DNA from: Balamuthia mandrillaris
Taxonomy: Eukaryota > Discosea > Longamoebia > Balamuthiidae
Direction: 5' to 3'
Length of the DNA stretch: 64,000 bases
Assembly: GCA_031835245.1 (NCBI GenBank)
Contig: JAVKOQ010000044.1
Coordinates: forward strand, 62,001 to 126,000
Shown here: in pieces, positions 1 to 11,978 of the stretch
How positions within the stretch are numbered: position 1 is the stretch's first letter
Layout of the letters: each line of letters begins with the position of its first letter
Notes under the pieces: generated by a model
What the model was told of the DNA's origin: nothing
Databases searched by the model: none
Seen by the model: the letters and a program-made list of their open reading frames with translations, nothing else
Program-made: the position numbers and the translations under genes

Positions 1-291
1 GGGTTTGAAATGGGCATGGGCTGTTTTGAAATGAACTTGGATTGTTTAGATTGTTGATGGGTTGATTTGCAATGAGTTGGCATTCGCGTCGTTGGTGCTT
101 AACCCAAAGTGGTATTTTGTGGTGTTGATACATCCTCTGGCACCTTCTGCGCAGCTTCCGGGAAGCAGTCCATTGAATGAACGCATAGTCTTTGCTTTCA
201 GTCCAAGAAACAAAAGTTTATAAGGTATGAACAATCTTGGTTTTATTTTGTTTCTAGTTGGTAGTTTTGGTGCAATGGAAAAGGATGAAGC

Positions 292-1188
292 TTACCATTG
301 TGAAGGCTCTCCAGCCATGAAGGTGAACAAGTGTTTGGGCAGGAGCTGCTCCACCTTCAGCGCTTCTTCCGGCACTCTCTTGTGCAGCACTTTGGAGCAA
401 TAAAAAAAAAAAACGGTTGCAACCAAAATGGTGAGCAAAATAATTGCTAAAAAAAATTAAAAAAAAACAATAATTTTCGGCTTTTGAGAAAAACGCACAA
501 CTATCAAAAAACACGATAAAAAATCGACGACAACAACAAAATTTTTACCCTTCAGGACGGCATGACAGGCAGCCTCGGCGTCGTCGTTCCACTTGACGTT
601 GTTCTGGCCGCCGGCTCTCTCCACGGCCAGCCTCAGGAACTCCTCCCGGCTCTTCACCTTGAGGGGCACCCTGGCCGGCTGCCAGCCCTCGTAGTAGGCC
701 CCGCGCAGGACGAGGGGCAGCTGGGCCGCCAGGTGCACGGCCTCCGGCACGGGGAGGCGGTCGCGGGTGGCCGCCATCACCCCGCGGAACATGCTGTAGG
801 CCAGGTGCAGGTCCATGCCCTCGCGCCGCTGCTGCAGCTCCTGGGGGGTGAGCCGGCCGAGGTGGCTGTCGCGCGAGCCCACCAGCTCGCTCTCGAACTC
901 GTTGTAGATGTCCTTGAGCCAGCTGTCCACCTTTTGGAGGTTGGCGTGGAAGAGGTGTTCGGTGGTGTTGGCGAAGGTGGCGCCGTGCTGTTTGTACTTG
1001 TCCATCTTTTTGTCGAGCTGGGTCTCCGCTGCTGGTTGTTGTTGCGGTTGAGCCTGTTGCATTGTCGGTGCGGTCGAGGTGGATGAGAAACGGAGGGGAT
1101 GCTTTGCAAGAGGAAGAAAGAAAGAGGCGGTGGTGTGTGTTCTTGTGAGAAGGGCGTTTGGGTGTTGTCTTCTAACAATGTGATGCAT
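292..1188 (-). CDS. DUF2267 protein with a probable mitochondrial presequence
   Basis: Two exons (1188-549, 389-292; 245 codons plus stop) join in frame; the stop is the TAA right after TGG at 297-295. The region with MFRGVMAATRDRLPVPEAVH, LAAQLPLVLRGAYYEGW, then RVPEEALKVEQLLPKHL is the repeated helical pattern of DUF2267, a family best known from bacteria and of unknown function. From the upstream Met at 1188 the first ~42 residues are rich in Arg, His, Ser and Thr, contain no Asp or Glu, and include RFSSTSTA, which looks like a mitochondrial targeting peptide. A start at the internal Met (1062, MQQAQPQQQ) would remove it. The intron at 548-390 contains A-rich and T-rich stretches. Family call is firm; targeting is inferred. 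Confidence 0.8.
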
Positions 1189-1775
1189 CCACTTTCAAAA
1201 AAAAAGAAGATGAAAGAAGGCTATCTTCTTCTGTAATAGAGGCTCTCTCTGTTGGTTGGTTGGTTGGTTGGTGAGCCCGAATGACGGTGGTGGGGAAAGA
1301 ATCTATGCATGCTCAGGGAAGAAGAAAGGTGGGTGACCCATACAACCAAGAGGAGGGGCAAGGAGCCAACAACCGCTCGTTTGCAGCAACCTTGCCGTTG
1401 GTTTGAAGTCATTTAGCCCTGGGATTTCCTCCCTTTTTATCTTGCCATCTTGCCCAAAGGGGATGCAAGCAAAGCAGCCAAAGGCGATGCCCCAGGGGGG
1501 GGGGAGGGGCATAAGGGGGGAGGACGTGTACACCTTTTCAACAAGGACTCAAAGGGAAAGGTTCTGTCGCGGAGCCGATGCAACGAGCTCCCCCGTTCGA
1601 TGCCCCGGAGACTGGAGGACTTCTTTTATCTTTTGGACTTTGGACAACTCAAGAATTGGAGGAGAAGAAGAACAAGAAGAACAAGAAGAGAATAGAAGGA
1701 CAGGAGAGAAGAGAAGGAACGGAGAGAAGAGAACCTTGACTCGAGAAACTGTTTCTTTTTCCTTTCTCTGTCCAA
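1189..1775. other. Intergenic region with (TTGG)n and a G-run
   Basis: No supported gene. It lies upstream of the DUF2267 gene and downstream of the ABC transporter. It holds a short GTTGG tandem run at about 1251-1272, a G-rich stretch near 1494-1518 and purine-rich AAGAAG sequence at 1660-1740. Open frames here have no recognisable protein character. Confidence 0.5.
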
Positions 1776-3986
1776 TTAGGACGAGGATTGTCTGTCTGCT
1801 CGTTCTTTGGCTTTGTCGGACGATTCTTTCGCTTCCTCTCCGGCTGCTTCGCTCAAATTGCTGCTGCTGGCACTGTTGGTCAGTTGCCGCATCGCCAACT
1901 TGCTATAAACGCTGTCCTCCTGCTCCAACAAAAGCTGGTGCGTCCCGCTCTCCACCAACCGGCCGTTCTGCAACACAAAGATAACGTCTGCCGTTCTGAC
2001 GGTGCTCAGCCGATGCGCGATGATCAGCGATGTCCTTCCGACCATCAACTTGTCCAACGCCTCCTGCACCAAATGCTCGCTCTCTGTGTCCAACGCCGAA
2101 GTGGCCTCATCAAGGAGCAAGATTTTGGGGTCCTTGAGGATGGCCCTTGCGATGGCCACTCGTTGCTTCTGTCCGCCAGAGAGGGCCACGCCTCTCTCTC
2201 CCACGAGAGTCTCGTAGCCATCGGGCAGGTCTTTGACGAAGTTGTGTGCATTAGCAGCGCGGGCGGCTTCTTGGACTTCCTCAAGGGTGGCCGTGTCGCG
2301 CCCGTAGCGAATGTTCTCGGTGATGGTGCCGCTGAAGAGAACGGGCTCTTGGGAGACGAGAGCCACATGATCGTGATACCATTGCAGGTCCAACTCGCGG
2401 AGGTCCTGCCCGTCGATGAGGAGGCGCCCATGAGAAGGATCGTAGAAGCGTTCCAAGAGGGCAATACAAGTAGATTTGCCACTTCCTGATTCTCCCACCT
2501 AGTTGTGTTGTGTTTTTAGTTGAGTTCATCAAGAAACAAAGGAAGCATACTTACAAGAGCAACTGTCTGTCCTGGTTCGATGCTGAAACTGAGATCGCTT
2601 AGTACCTCCACCTCTCGAGTAGGATACGTGAATGACACGTGCTCAAACTCGATGTGTCCCTCCAAAGTATCGCCAGGCAACCGTTTGCCCCCGGCATAAG
2701 GGATGGTGGGCTGTGTGTTGATAATCTCTTGGATGAGAGCAAAGGAAGCACGAGTCTTGAAGATGTCCGGTAGGATGCCCAACGCCATGCTCAGGCCCAT
2801 CACGGCAAATAGCATCATGCCAAAGATGGTGATCAGCTTGCCAAGAGTCAGCTCGTCCTTCTCCACCAAGATTCCTCCATAGAAGAACGCCAGAGCGGCA
2901 GCGGCCCAGATGCAAAACACAGTGAAGCCGCTGCTGGCGCCTTGCGAAAAGGCCTTCTTATTTGCCACCGTCAAAATGCCAGCCACTGCTTTGCAGAAAC
3001 GGAGAAGCTCTGGAATGTAGAGTAAGAGAGGACGTTAAAAGCTGAAGCGAATGCAGGCAACAACAACTAACCTTTCTTCTCTGCAGAAAAGGCACGAACG
3101 GTCCTAAAGTTGGTAATGACCTCCTCCGCAACACTCACGGACTCTGAAGAAGCCTCCGATGCCTTCTTCGTGAAGTAGGCCGTCAGCCTGCCTTGAATGC
3201 CAATGGCCAGGCCCATCAACGGCGCCGCCGACAGCATCACCAACGTCATCTTCCAGCTGTTGTAAAACGCAAACCCCAGCCCTCCGCCAAACTGGAACAA
3301 GGCCGAGGCGCCCTGGTTGAGCCGCTCGCTGAAGAGGCCCCGCACCGTGGCGCAGTCCTCGCTCAAGCGGGTGATAAGGGTGCCCGTCTTGGTCTTGTCG
3401 AAGAAGGTGATGTCCTGCTGGGTGATGGCCCTGAAAAGCTCCCGCCGTATGCGGGCCGCCACGCGCTCCCCGCAGTTCTGCAGCAGGTTCTGCTGGACGA
3501 GCATGCAGAGGCCGCCGATGCCGGCGATCGCGAAGAAGTAGAGGGAGGTCTCCCTCAGCTTGCTGGTCAGCTGGGGGCTGTCGGCGTAGTCCACCAGCTG
3601 GCCAAAAAAGTAGTAGAAGGCCAAGGGGACGAAGCCCTGGATGACGGCGGCGATGAGGCCCACAAAGATGGCCACATAGTCGAACCAACCAAAGTTACTG
3701 AAGAACTTGTAGCTTTTTTTTTAACACAGATGTTTTTGTGGTGGAAAAAGGGGAGGGTCAGCGAGGAGTGTGAAGAAGAAGAAGAAAGAAGATGAACGCT
3801 GGCAAACAAGAAAACAGAGGAAAACGAAAACAAAATAAAGGGCATAGAGTACGTGGTTTTGCGGTAGGGCGGCGCAGCGACAGCGCCGACCGTGCTCCTG
3901 TCTTGCTGAACGGAGAGCACAACGTGGTCCTTCTGGGCAGAGTTTACCAACAGGGGTTGGCGCTCGAGCTCCCTTTCCTCCTTCAT
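1776..3986 (-). CDS. ABCB-type half transporter (TAP/TAPL-like)
   Basis: Four exons (3986-3853, 3712-3072, 3009-2555, 2498-1776) join in frame to about 650 residues. One membrane domain starts near residue 55 ([19 protein letters not shown]), followed by one ATPase domain, so this is a half transporter that should work as a dimer. The ATPase has Walker [11 protein letters not shown]-loop VSQEPVLF, signature [14 protein letters not shown], Walker [13 protein letters not shown] and switch His in IIAHRLST, all intact. The cytosolic N-terminus carries ERQPLL at about residues 8-13, a fit to the acidic dileucine endosome/lysosome signal, which would favour a TAPL-like location over mitochondria. 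The substrate cannot be told. It is head-to-head with the carrier gene starting at 4181/4217. Confidence 0.9.
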
Positions 3987-4180
3987 CCTTTGGCGAAATG
4001 CGTAGACGGACCGAAGACCAGAAGGGCACCACCGCTTTGGCCAACGAGAAAATGGCTCGCTACGTGTGACGTGTGTGTTTTTTACATTTCCAAGAAAAAT
4101 TATCTATCGCGTCGTCATGGGATAAATTCATTATTTGCAACAAAAACAACAATGTCTTGCGTCAGGTTCGAACGGAAGGA
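3987..4180. promoter_or_regulatory. Compact divergent promoter, ABC transporter / carrier-like gene
   Basis: Fewer than 235 bases separate the two start codons, so both genes must share this region. A GTCGAC palindrome sits at 4183-4188, in the 5' leader if the carrier starts at 4217. No TATA element is evident. Confidence 0.5.
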
Positions 4181-5598
4181 ATGTCGACGTTTATTCACAA
4201 ACGAAGAAGAAAGAAAATGGAGGCCGCAAGAAGAGAAGGAAGGACGGATGAACGACGCCATCAGCCACCGCAGGGACCCTACCAGCGTCCAAACGAGGAC
4301 GATGCCCCGGCCCACGAGGAGGAAATGGTGAGATCCCTCTTTTTCGCCCTCTCCAAAGTGGCCCTCGCCTTCAAGCAGCTCCCTTTCGACCTTCTCTCTT
4401 ACCGCTGGTCCGTGGAGCGCGCCCCGGCTCCACCCTCCACTCCCGCTTCCACTTCCGCCTCGTTCTGGTCGCTGAGCACCACCTTTGCCCAGGTACGAAG
4501 GATCTACGCTTTGGAGGGAGTGCTTCGCCACCCAGCGTTTCTCCTCTCCCAAACGCTCTCTCCCGTCGAGAGCGCGATTCGTTCTCTGCTGGTCCCTCGC
4601 CTTCTCTCCTCTTCTCCTCTCCCTCCACAGACCGAGGCTCAACACAAAGGCAAAAGGAGAAGCAGGGGAGAAGCCGAAAGGGCGGACGAGCCGACATGGA
4701 AGCAGCTATGGATGGAGCGGCTGCCGTTCTGTTGGTGGCCACAGGGCGTGGTCTCCGCCCTATTGGAAGCCGTTCTGTGCTTCCCTCTCGACGTGGCTCG
4801 TGCTCGTCTCTCTGTCCAACAAGTAAGTCGTTTTTTTTTTTTGTAATTGTAATGGTGATGGTTAGGTCCGCTAATGGCGTGCTTTCTTCTTTTCATCCTC
4901 GCCCAGCCCACCCTTCTCTCCGACAGAGGAGGCGAACCCCATCTGCAGTATCGCTACAAGGGCCTCTTGGATTGCCTCTGGCAAAGCTTCTTCCGCCCCG
5001 CCTCCACTCCTGCCACTTCTCTCTGCATCCCTTCCATGTTGCTCTCTTCCTTCCTCAGCCGCCTTCTCTCCTCTCTCCTCTCTGCCTTTTACGACTCCAA
5101 GCTTCGTCTCTATCCTTTGCTCAACTCTTCTTCTTCTTCCTCCACGTCATTGTATTTACCTTGGGAGACGTTAAAGAGGTCTTCTTCCATCGCGTTGGAC
5201 TTATCTTTGAAGAGGTTGTTGGTGATGGCTGCTACCATGCCTTTTCAGACGGTGCAGCGACGATTGTGGAGTGGTCACACGAGCGAGTACGGTCGTGACT
5301 ACAGTGGATGGCTGCAGTGCTTTACTTCCATTTTATCTCAAGAAGGCTTTTCGGGCTTTTATAAGGTATTTTTTGTACCTTTGCTTCTTTTTCTGTTCCA
5401 TTTTCTCTTTCTTGTTCTGTTTTTTAACGTTCATGGACAAAGGGAGCATTACCAGAGTTTTGCGGCTTCCTCCTGAACGAAGTGCTGGTGTTCGCAGTGA
5501 TGGAGGCAGTGTGCGCTTGGCTCTACAGAGGAGTTCACTACGAACTACCTGTTGTCGACGTAAGTGATGATGATGAAGAAGACGAAAAAGAGGAATGA
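4181..5598 (+). CDS. Divergent mitochondrial carrier (SLC25-like) protein
   Basis: Three exons (4181 or 4217-4822, 4907-5365, 5443-5598) join in frame, 406 residues from the Met at 4217. Carrier-repeat features are visible: FPLDVARARLSVQQ followed by QYRYKGLLDCL, and later MPFQTVQRRL with GWLQCFTSILSQEGFSGFYKG. These match the PxDxxRxR...Q and G-(F/Y)-Y-(K/R)-G segments of SLC25 carriers. The first module is poorly conserved and the spacing is long, so a non-transporting outer-membrane relative (MTCH or SLC25A46 type) is possible. The tail is acidic and ends at the TGA at 5596-5598, reading straight through a GTAAGT-like site at 5560. Substrate unknown. Start choice is uncertain. Confidence 0.75.
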
Positions 5599-5641
5599 AA
5601 TCGAGCGACCAGATAAGGAACCTTTTTTTTTATTCTTGTTA

Positions 5642-8600
5642 TTATTTACTCCGTTCCTGCACTCTTTCCAGTTGTGCGATTTCATCCATCAAGTGCACAG
5701 CTTCTTTTCTTTCTCCTGCTTCTTCCACTTTCTCTTTTCCTTTTCCTTCTTCTTCTTCTTCCACCAGTGCCTCTTCTTCCTCTTCTTCCAATGGAAGCTG
5801 AGTTATAGCTCGCTCTATAGCTATTCTCTCTTTTCCTTTTGTTTCCTCTTCTTCTTTTTCCTTTTCTTCTTCAATGCTTTCAGCTTTCTTTGCTGGGCTC
5901 GCCAGGTAAGGTGCCATTCTTAAACCATCTTTTGTATTTTTGTTAATGAGAATGAGAGAGAAAGCAAGACGGAGAGAGCGAGAGAGAACAAACCTTTCTT
6001 TTGTCTCTCTCTTGCGGCAAGAGATTGATGCAATGAATCCCCAAAGCTAGCTTTGCGGAGGCCAAAGTCCTTGATGTCCTGCCATGGCCCTTTTGCCGGT
6101 GCTCCCTCTTTGGCGGCCCTTCTAGTGCCAGCGATGGTGAACGCTCTTCTTGGTCGCCCTCCTGTCTCTCTCATCCTTCTTTCCTCTTCTTCTCTGGCAA
6201 CTTCTCTGGCAACTTCCTCTGCCATTTGTCTTTGTTCCCATGTGTGAGGTACTGCCATTGATCTTGTAGCTTTTGAGCAACAATGGTCAGAAGAGTGAAG
6301 GAAAAAAAGAAAAACGACAGAACTAAAGGTACATACGTCTGGGCGTTGTAGCGAAGGAATGTTTGTGAATGACGGAAGCCACACGAGACACATCTTCGAT
6401 GGAGGGAGGCTCCATAGCCACAGATGGCCACACATTGGTTAACTTGCGTTGACGAACACCATGCTTGCCATACACCGGATGACCAAAGAATCTTCTTGTT
6501 CTTCGAATCGGCTTAGCTGTTTTTGCCAAAATAAGATAGTTAGTTTCACCTTATTCTTCTCTCTCTCTCTCTCTCTCTCTCATCTTTCTTTCTCTCCCTC
6601 CGTATTGTTTTGTTACCTTTGATAACGGCAGAGACGAGATAGTAAGTTAAGCGTTTGAGAATATCTAATGGAAAGAACCAAATGATGCACCAGATCCATG
6701 CTAACAAAGCCCAACCCCATCCTGATCCTCTAAAGTCTTGAAAATCATCAGACGGATATCCTGCCAAACCTCTTATTTGTTGTTCATTTAGTTTCATCAA
6801 GAAGAACGAAGAACAAGAAAGACATCGAAGAACGAGACGTACAGCGCGCCAAGAACAGTGGCAGCAACTTGAGCAAGGATAAAAGCAATAACGAGCAAAA
6901 TGGAGGGCCGGGAGCTTTGATAATAAGAGGTATAGCGAGTCAAATTTCTTTTAAAATAAACAAAAGGCTTCAAAAAAAAAAATGAAGGTACCTGAAAAAC
7001 CAACGCTGGCTTCTTGTGATGAAAATGGTGGACTGCGAACTGATGGACACCTGAATGTAAATAAGACCTCTAAGCTCATCTTCGCTCAGCTCGGGGAGGC
7101 CGAACCAGTCCTCAAACCAATCAGTCAACTCCACTATTATGAACAACACGACCGTTGATGCCTGTTTTTTTGTTTGTTAGAAAGAAGAAAGCAAAGATTT
7201 CAACAAAGCGACGCACGGTTAGATAAAGGCCAATGACAATGGCTATAACAAAGATACGAGGAAGGTTCCAAACGTCAGGCTCTTGGCTTGGCTTTACTCT
7301 GTCCTTTGATATTGTCAGGATTGTGCCTTAATTTAATGCAAAATAATGCGAAGCAAGTGTTTAGGTCATGTCAATTTGAATTATGAAACTAAGTGAGGAG
7401 AAGTGAGAATGATACCATCATTGAGGAGAGCCAGAATGGCTGTAAGAATCACAGGAAAATAAAAGTCAAAGATGGTGGGCAAAAGAGTAAACGTGAGCAC
7501 GATCCTAACGGTAGAAGCGATGCTGTAGATAGTGTAGTTTCTCATCCGTTGAAAGATCTTTCTGCTGCCAAGTATAGCATCCACTATAACTCCCAATCCT
7601 GGTGATAGCAATACTATGTCTGCGGCTGTAATATTTTATAAGAAAAACAGTAAGAAACAATGAGAGAGAAAGAGAGAGGAGAAGACATACCAGCTCTAGC
7701 GGCATCAGTGGCATCAGCAACTGCAATTCCAATATCAGCCTTCTTCAGGGCAGGAGCTTAGTGTTAAAAAGGGTTAGGAACATCTTCAAACAACGCAAGG
7801 AAGAGCAGGCAAGAAGGGAGGAAGGGAGAAAAGACACCATCGTTGACGCCATCACCAGTCATGCCGACAATGTGTTTTAGTCTTTGAAGACGTTCAACAA
7901 TATCGTATTTGTGTTCTGGGAAGACTTGAGCAAATCCATCCGCTTCTTCCACAAGAAGAGGACTCTGAGGATCTTCCACTGTAGCAATACGAATATTATT
8001 TCATGTTTTAAAATGACATGGTAGCAAACAATAGCAACACAAGAGCGAGAGAGAATGGAGGACATACACATGTTAGGCGTAAGGATGTTAAGGCCCATTC
8101 CAAGGGAACGTGCGGTCTCAACGGCGATCGCAGTTTGATCACCAGTTATCATTTTAACTTTGATGCCATAGTGCTTCACCTTCTCTATGACTTCTCTTGT
8201 ATCATGTCGTGGTGGGTCGTACAGGGGGAGCAACCTATAGTTACCGTGTTTTAAAATTTTACAATGCGCGAAAAAGAAAAGAAAACAACAAGAGAGAAGC
8301 AAGTAGGAGACTGACAAACCCTTCCATGATAAATTTAGGATAGGACTGGTCTTGGGTTGGATCTGTCCCAGGTTTTGGGAACGCTCTTGCTACTCCCAAA
8401 GCACGAAAGCCCCGCGCTGCAAACTCGTTGATTTTAGCCGTCACGGTCGTGTTTATTTCGTCTCTATTTGCCGCTTCCAACAATATCTTTGCTCAAAAGT
8501 TAGCTAGTAAGGAGAGATAAAAAACAAAGGCAGAAGGAGGACAAGTACCACTTGAGGAGCTCCTTTGATCGCTTTGAAGTAAGAGCCATCGGGAGCTTTG

Positions 8601-8766
8601 ATGATTGCGGAACTTTTCTTGGAAACGGGATCGAACGGCTTAAAGTAGACTTGTTCGTGTGCGTTCAATTGCTCTCGTTCTTCTTCTGTGAGATATCCCA
8701 ACATGGCTGTATCAACTGCATCTGGATTCAATTGCTGCGAATAATAAAGTGTAAACATTTAACCTT

Positions 8767-8809
<43 letters not shown>

Positions 8810-10012
8810 GTTCGTCTCTTTTCTTGAAGTGATAAGTAATTATTTTGTAACAAAAGAAAGCTACCTGTGCAGCCAGAGCAGCATGGAAAATAGCAGCTCT
8901 GCCATCCAGTGCTTCAACAGTGACGAAAGGCTCGCCCATTGTCAACTTATTCAAGGTAAGGGTTCCTGTCTTATCAGAGCAAAGCCTGTCCATTCCTGCC
9001 ATTTCTTCTACAGCAGTAAGTCGTGCCACAATCGCTTGCTTTTTGGCCAACATCGAAGCTCCTAGCGCCCTTTTACAACCATCAGCAACAATGAAAAGAC
9101 AAAGAAGGAGCAGAGAAGCAGAGAGGAGAGAGGGAGAGAGGAGAGAGGAGAGAGGGAGAAAGGGCGAGGGAGAGAGAGAGAGAGCAATGAGAAGAAAACG
9201 CACATTGTGACGGAAAGCACTGTTGGCATAGCAATAGGAATTCCACCCACGATAAGTACTAACGCCCCGTCTAAAGGAGGGCAAGCATCACCCGCTAACA
9301 ACACAGATATGGTAAGTAATAGAGGGAGGGAGAGAAGAGAAGAAGCTCGTACTCCAACTGATTCCGGTACAATCCTCTCCTTTAATAGCAAATTGTATAA
9401 TGAGGAGAGTGGCAACGCCCACCACTATGATGCTAATACAAAACAGACCAATTCTTTTCAAAACTCTTTGAAAGTGACCCTATATTTGATATTATGAGAA
9501 AGAAAGTTGAAAGGGACAGAAATATGAGGAGGGAGAGAGGCATACATGTTCTTCGGTCCCAGCAACAAGGGATGCGGCTCTACCAAAAAAAGTGTTGGCA
9601 CCAGTAGCGTAAACCACTGCGTCGATTCTGCCTTCCTTAACCGTGCTGCCTGCAAATACCTCCTCTCCAGATCCTTTATTCACTGGTAATGACTCGCCTG
9701 TTATGGTTAAATAACAGGAAGAAATAGAATAATAGGAGACGAGAACGAAAAGAGAAGAACAAGAGTAAGTGTTTGAAGCAATAACTAGGTAGTTGCTGTC
9801 GTGGTGCGCAAATACCTGTTAGTGCAGCTTGATCCAATTTGATGGATTCGCCTTCCAACAACTTGACGTCGGCCGGGACCACATCTCCAGAGGCCAACTT
9901 TACAATATCTCCTGGGACCAAGTCGAAAGCGGAGATGTGATCATATGTGCCATTTCGTCGACATGTCGCCATTGGTGCTAATTGACCCTGTTAGAGAGAG
10001 GGAGAGAGAGAG

Positions 10013-10053
<41 letters not shown>

Positions 10054-10089
10054 TGGTTACTTTACTCAAACAGAAGAGAAAGGAAACAT

Positions 10090-10121
<32 letters not shown>

Positions 10122-11070
10122 AGAAAGTATTTACCTTAAGAGCATCAACAGCTTTGGAAGAGGAATGGTCCTCCCAGAAGCCAATGACAGCGTTAAGGAC
10201 AAGCAAAGCGAGGATGAGAATAAAGTCGACATAGTCGCCTAGCACTATCGCCAACACTGCTGCAAACTCCATAGCCCATGACAGTGGGTTCCAAAAGAAA
10301 AATAAAAACTGGAAAAGCGGATTCACTTTTTATTGGCGATATGATGTTAACAAGAGCAAAAGAGAAAAAGAAGAGCAAGAACAAGAACAAGAACAACAAC
10401 GTCAACGTCAACGTCATTCAAAAAAGAAGAGCAACTAACCTTTGTGCTCAGGAAGTTTGTTGGGTCCATACTGAGCAAGTCTTTCTTGCACTTCAGCATT
10501 GGTGAGCCCTTCTCGAGTGGCATGCAAATGCTCCAACACCTGATCTATCGTCGCGTTCTTTATGAGCTCAGAGGTCGCTCCTTTCGCCACGAGCGGTGGT
10601 GTCGTCTTCTTTTCTTGCCCCGCCTCTTTTGTGGCCTCCGCCGAAGGGCCGCCTCTCTCCTCCTCCCCCTCTTCTGCCTTCCTTGGTGCCTCTTCAGCAA
10701 CATATTCAGGGAGATGAATTCGAGCTGTTCCTACTTCTCTCTCGTCTTCTCCGCCCTCGTGTTCTGGAGGTTGTGTTGTTGGTGTGGGTTTGGGTAGCGC
10801 CGTTCGCGTTCTCTCAGACTTTTCCGATGCCGGTTCCTCCTCTTCGTTAGGGTTAGCGTTGCTCTTCAACACTTGAAGCTCGTGCTCTTCGCTCTCTGCT
10901 TCTTCTTCTTCAGTCGAGCTTCCATCCTCGGTCGACGAAGAGCCCTCACCACCCCCATCGGCCCAAGAACTAAAACGCTGCGACGCAGCAGGAGCACCAG
11001 CGCGTGGCGCTCCTCTCCGGTGTCGTCGCTGCAAAATCGTCCAACGGGCCATTCGATCCAACGCGCACAC
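5642..11070 (-). CDS. P-type plasma-membrane H+-ATPase (P3A type)
   Basis: A gene of about 18 exons, including 11070-10440, 10325-10135, 9987-9816, 9697-9546, 9479-9353, 9294-9204, 9069-8865, 8734-8549, 8486-8320 and 8234-~8070. It should pump protons outward using ATP. Seen in order: [20 protein letters not shown] (M1-M2), actuator region with FDLVPGDIV and LDQAALTG followed by [24 protein letters not shown] (M4), phosphorylation site [20 protein letters not shown], the DPPRHDT and MITGDQ hinge, and GMTGDGVND ahead of [22 protein letters not shown]-type sequence. The N-terminus has about 100 extra acidic/Ser/Pro residues. The tail after the last helix has an Arg/Glu helix and an E-rich segment ending at 5642. 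The junction of the last two exons near 5920-5990 is not resolved. Confidence 0.9.
8773..8806. repeat. (CT)n tract in an ATPase intron
   Basis: About 34 bases of pure CT on the + strand inside an intron of the minus-strand ATPase gene, so purine-rich in the transcript. It is one of few exceptions to the usual orientation of such tracts in this window. Confidence 0.9.
9985..10118. repeat. Two (GA)n tracts in an ATPase intron
   Basis: GA-repeat blocks at about 9992-10050 and 10091-10118 fill the intron between exons 10325-10135 and 9987-9816. In the transcript they are CU-rich, like a long polypyrimidine tract before the splice acceptor. Confidence 0.9.
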
Positions 11071-11978
11071 AAAGAAGCAGTTCTTTTCCTCTTTCTTCTC
11101 TCTCCCTCAGAGGAAAAACACTTTCTAGGGCTAAGTAGTTCTGGTGTGAGACGTTGTCAGACTTGACAAAAACAACAAAAAATTTTGGATGATGAGTTCC
11201 TCCAATAAAAGCTACAGGGAGAGCACAGCGGTGCACTCGCGCTATGCTCATGCCATTCCCCCTTCAGGTGGGTCATCCCACCTACCCACCTACCCACCGT
11301 GCCACATGGGAAAATGTGCATGCCCCTATGAGCGGCCACAAAGGGGGGGGGGGGGATGCTTGGGTCCCAAGCTCTCTTGCTGGCGATTCTTCCCCTCTTT
11401 TCTTCTTTCTTTCCGTTGAGAATGTTTGATGTATCCTCTCCTCTCTCCTGTCTTTTCTCGCTGTCCGGTGTGCTCTCTTCCGTCCTCTCTCCTATCCTCG
11501 CTCATCTCCTGCTCCTGGATCGGTGTCTTCACTTTCAGTCCCCTCTCCTCTCCTGTCTCGTGAGTTTGGCTCCTGTCCTTGCTCGTGTCTTGGGTAGTCT
11601 CTTTCGTCCTCTCTCCTTTCCTGGCTCGTGTCTTGGCTCCACTCCTTAAAGCTGTGCTTCAGTTCTTCACGAATGGAGCAGAATATTGATTTATGATTTT
11701 CTATTGGGCAATAACAGATAGATCAATCTACAGTTTGAAAAATTCTATCGGCATGGGGGTCAATAATTATTATAGACAATTAATGTATATCAGTGGCGAT
11801 TTGCATTACACTTCCAAAACAACAGAAAACGCCCGGTGGTAACGGCGAGCGGTTACACTTGCGGCTGTGTAGAGTTAGAGACTCTGGGTTTGTTTTACAA
11901 AAAGAACAACTTTGATAAAAAGTTCAAAGCCTTTTCTTTTCTCTCTCTCAAGGAGAGGGAAAAAACGGTTTCTAAAAC
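11071..11978. promoter_or_regulatory. Divergent intergenic region, H+-ATPase / BAR-RhoGEF-RhoGAP gene
   Basis: About 900 bases between two start codons. It contains a (CCCACCTA)-type run at 11278-11300, a G-run at 11344-11355, a C/T-rich stretch with loosely repeated CTCTCCT and GTGTCTTGG units at 11430-11640, and an A+T-rich block at 11690-11800. No gene is supported. Open frames on the + strand in 11356-11649 are low-complexity Ser/Leu. Confidence 0.5.

Noticed and set aside
1251-1272. (TTGG)n run, considered as a telomere-like repeat
   Set aside because: Only about five units, internal, and unlike a TTAGGG-type repeat.
3193-3795. 200-residue plus-strand open frame
   Set aside because: It lies antisense to the ABC transporter membrane domain, which has clear homology on the other strand.
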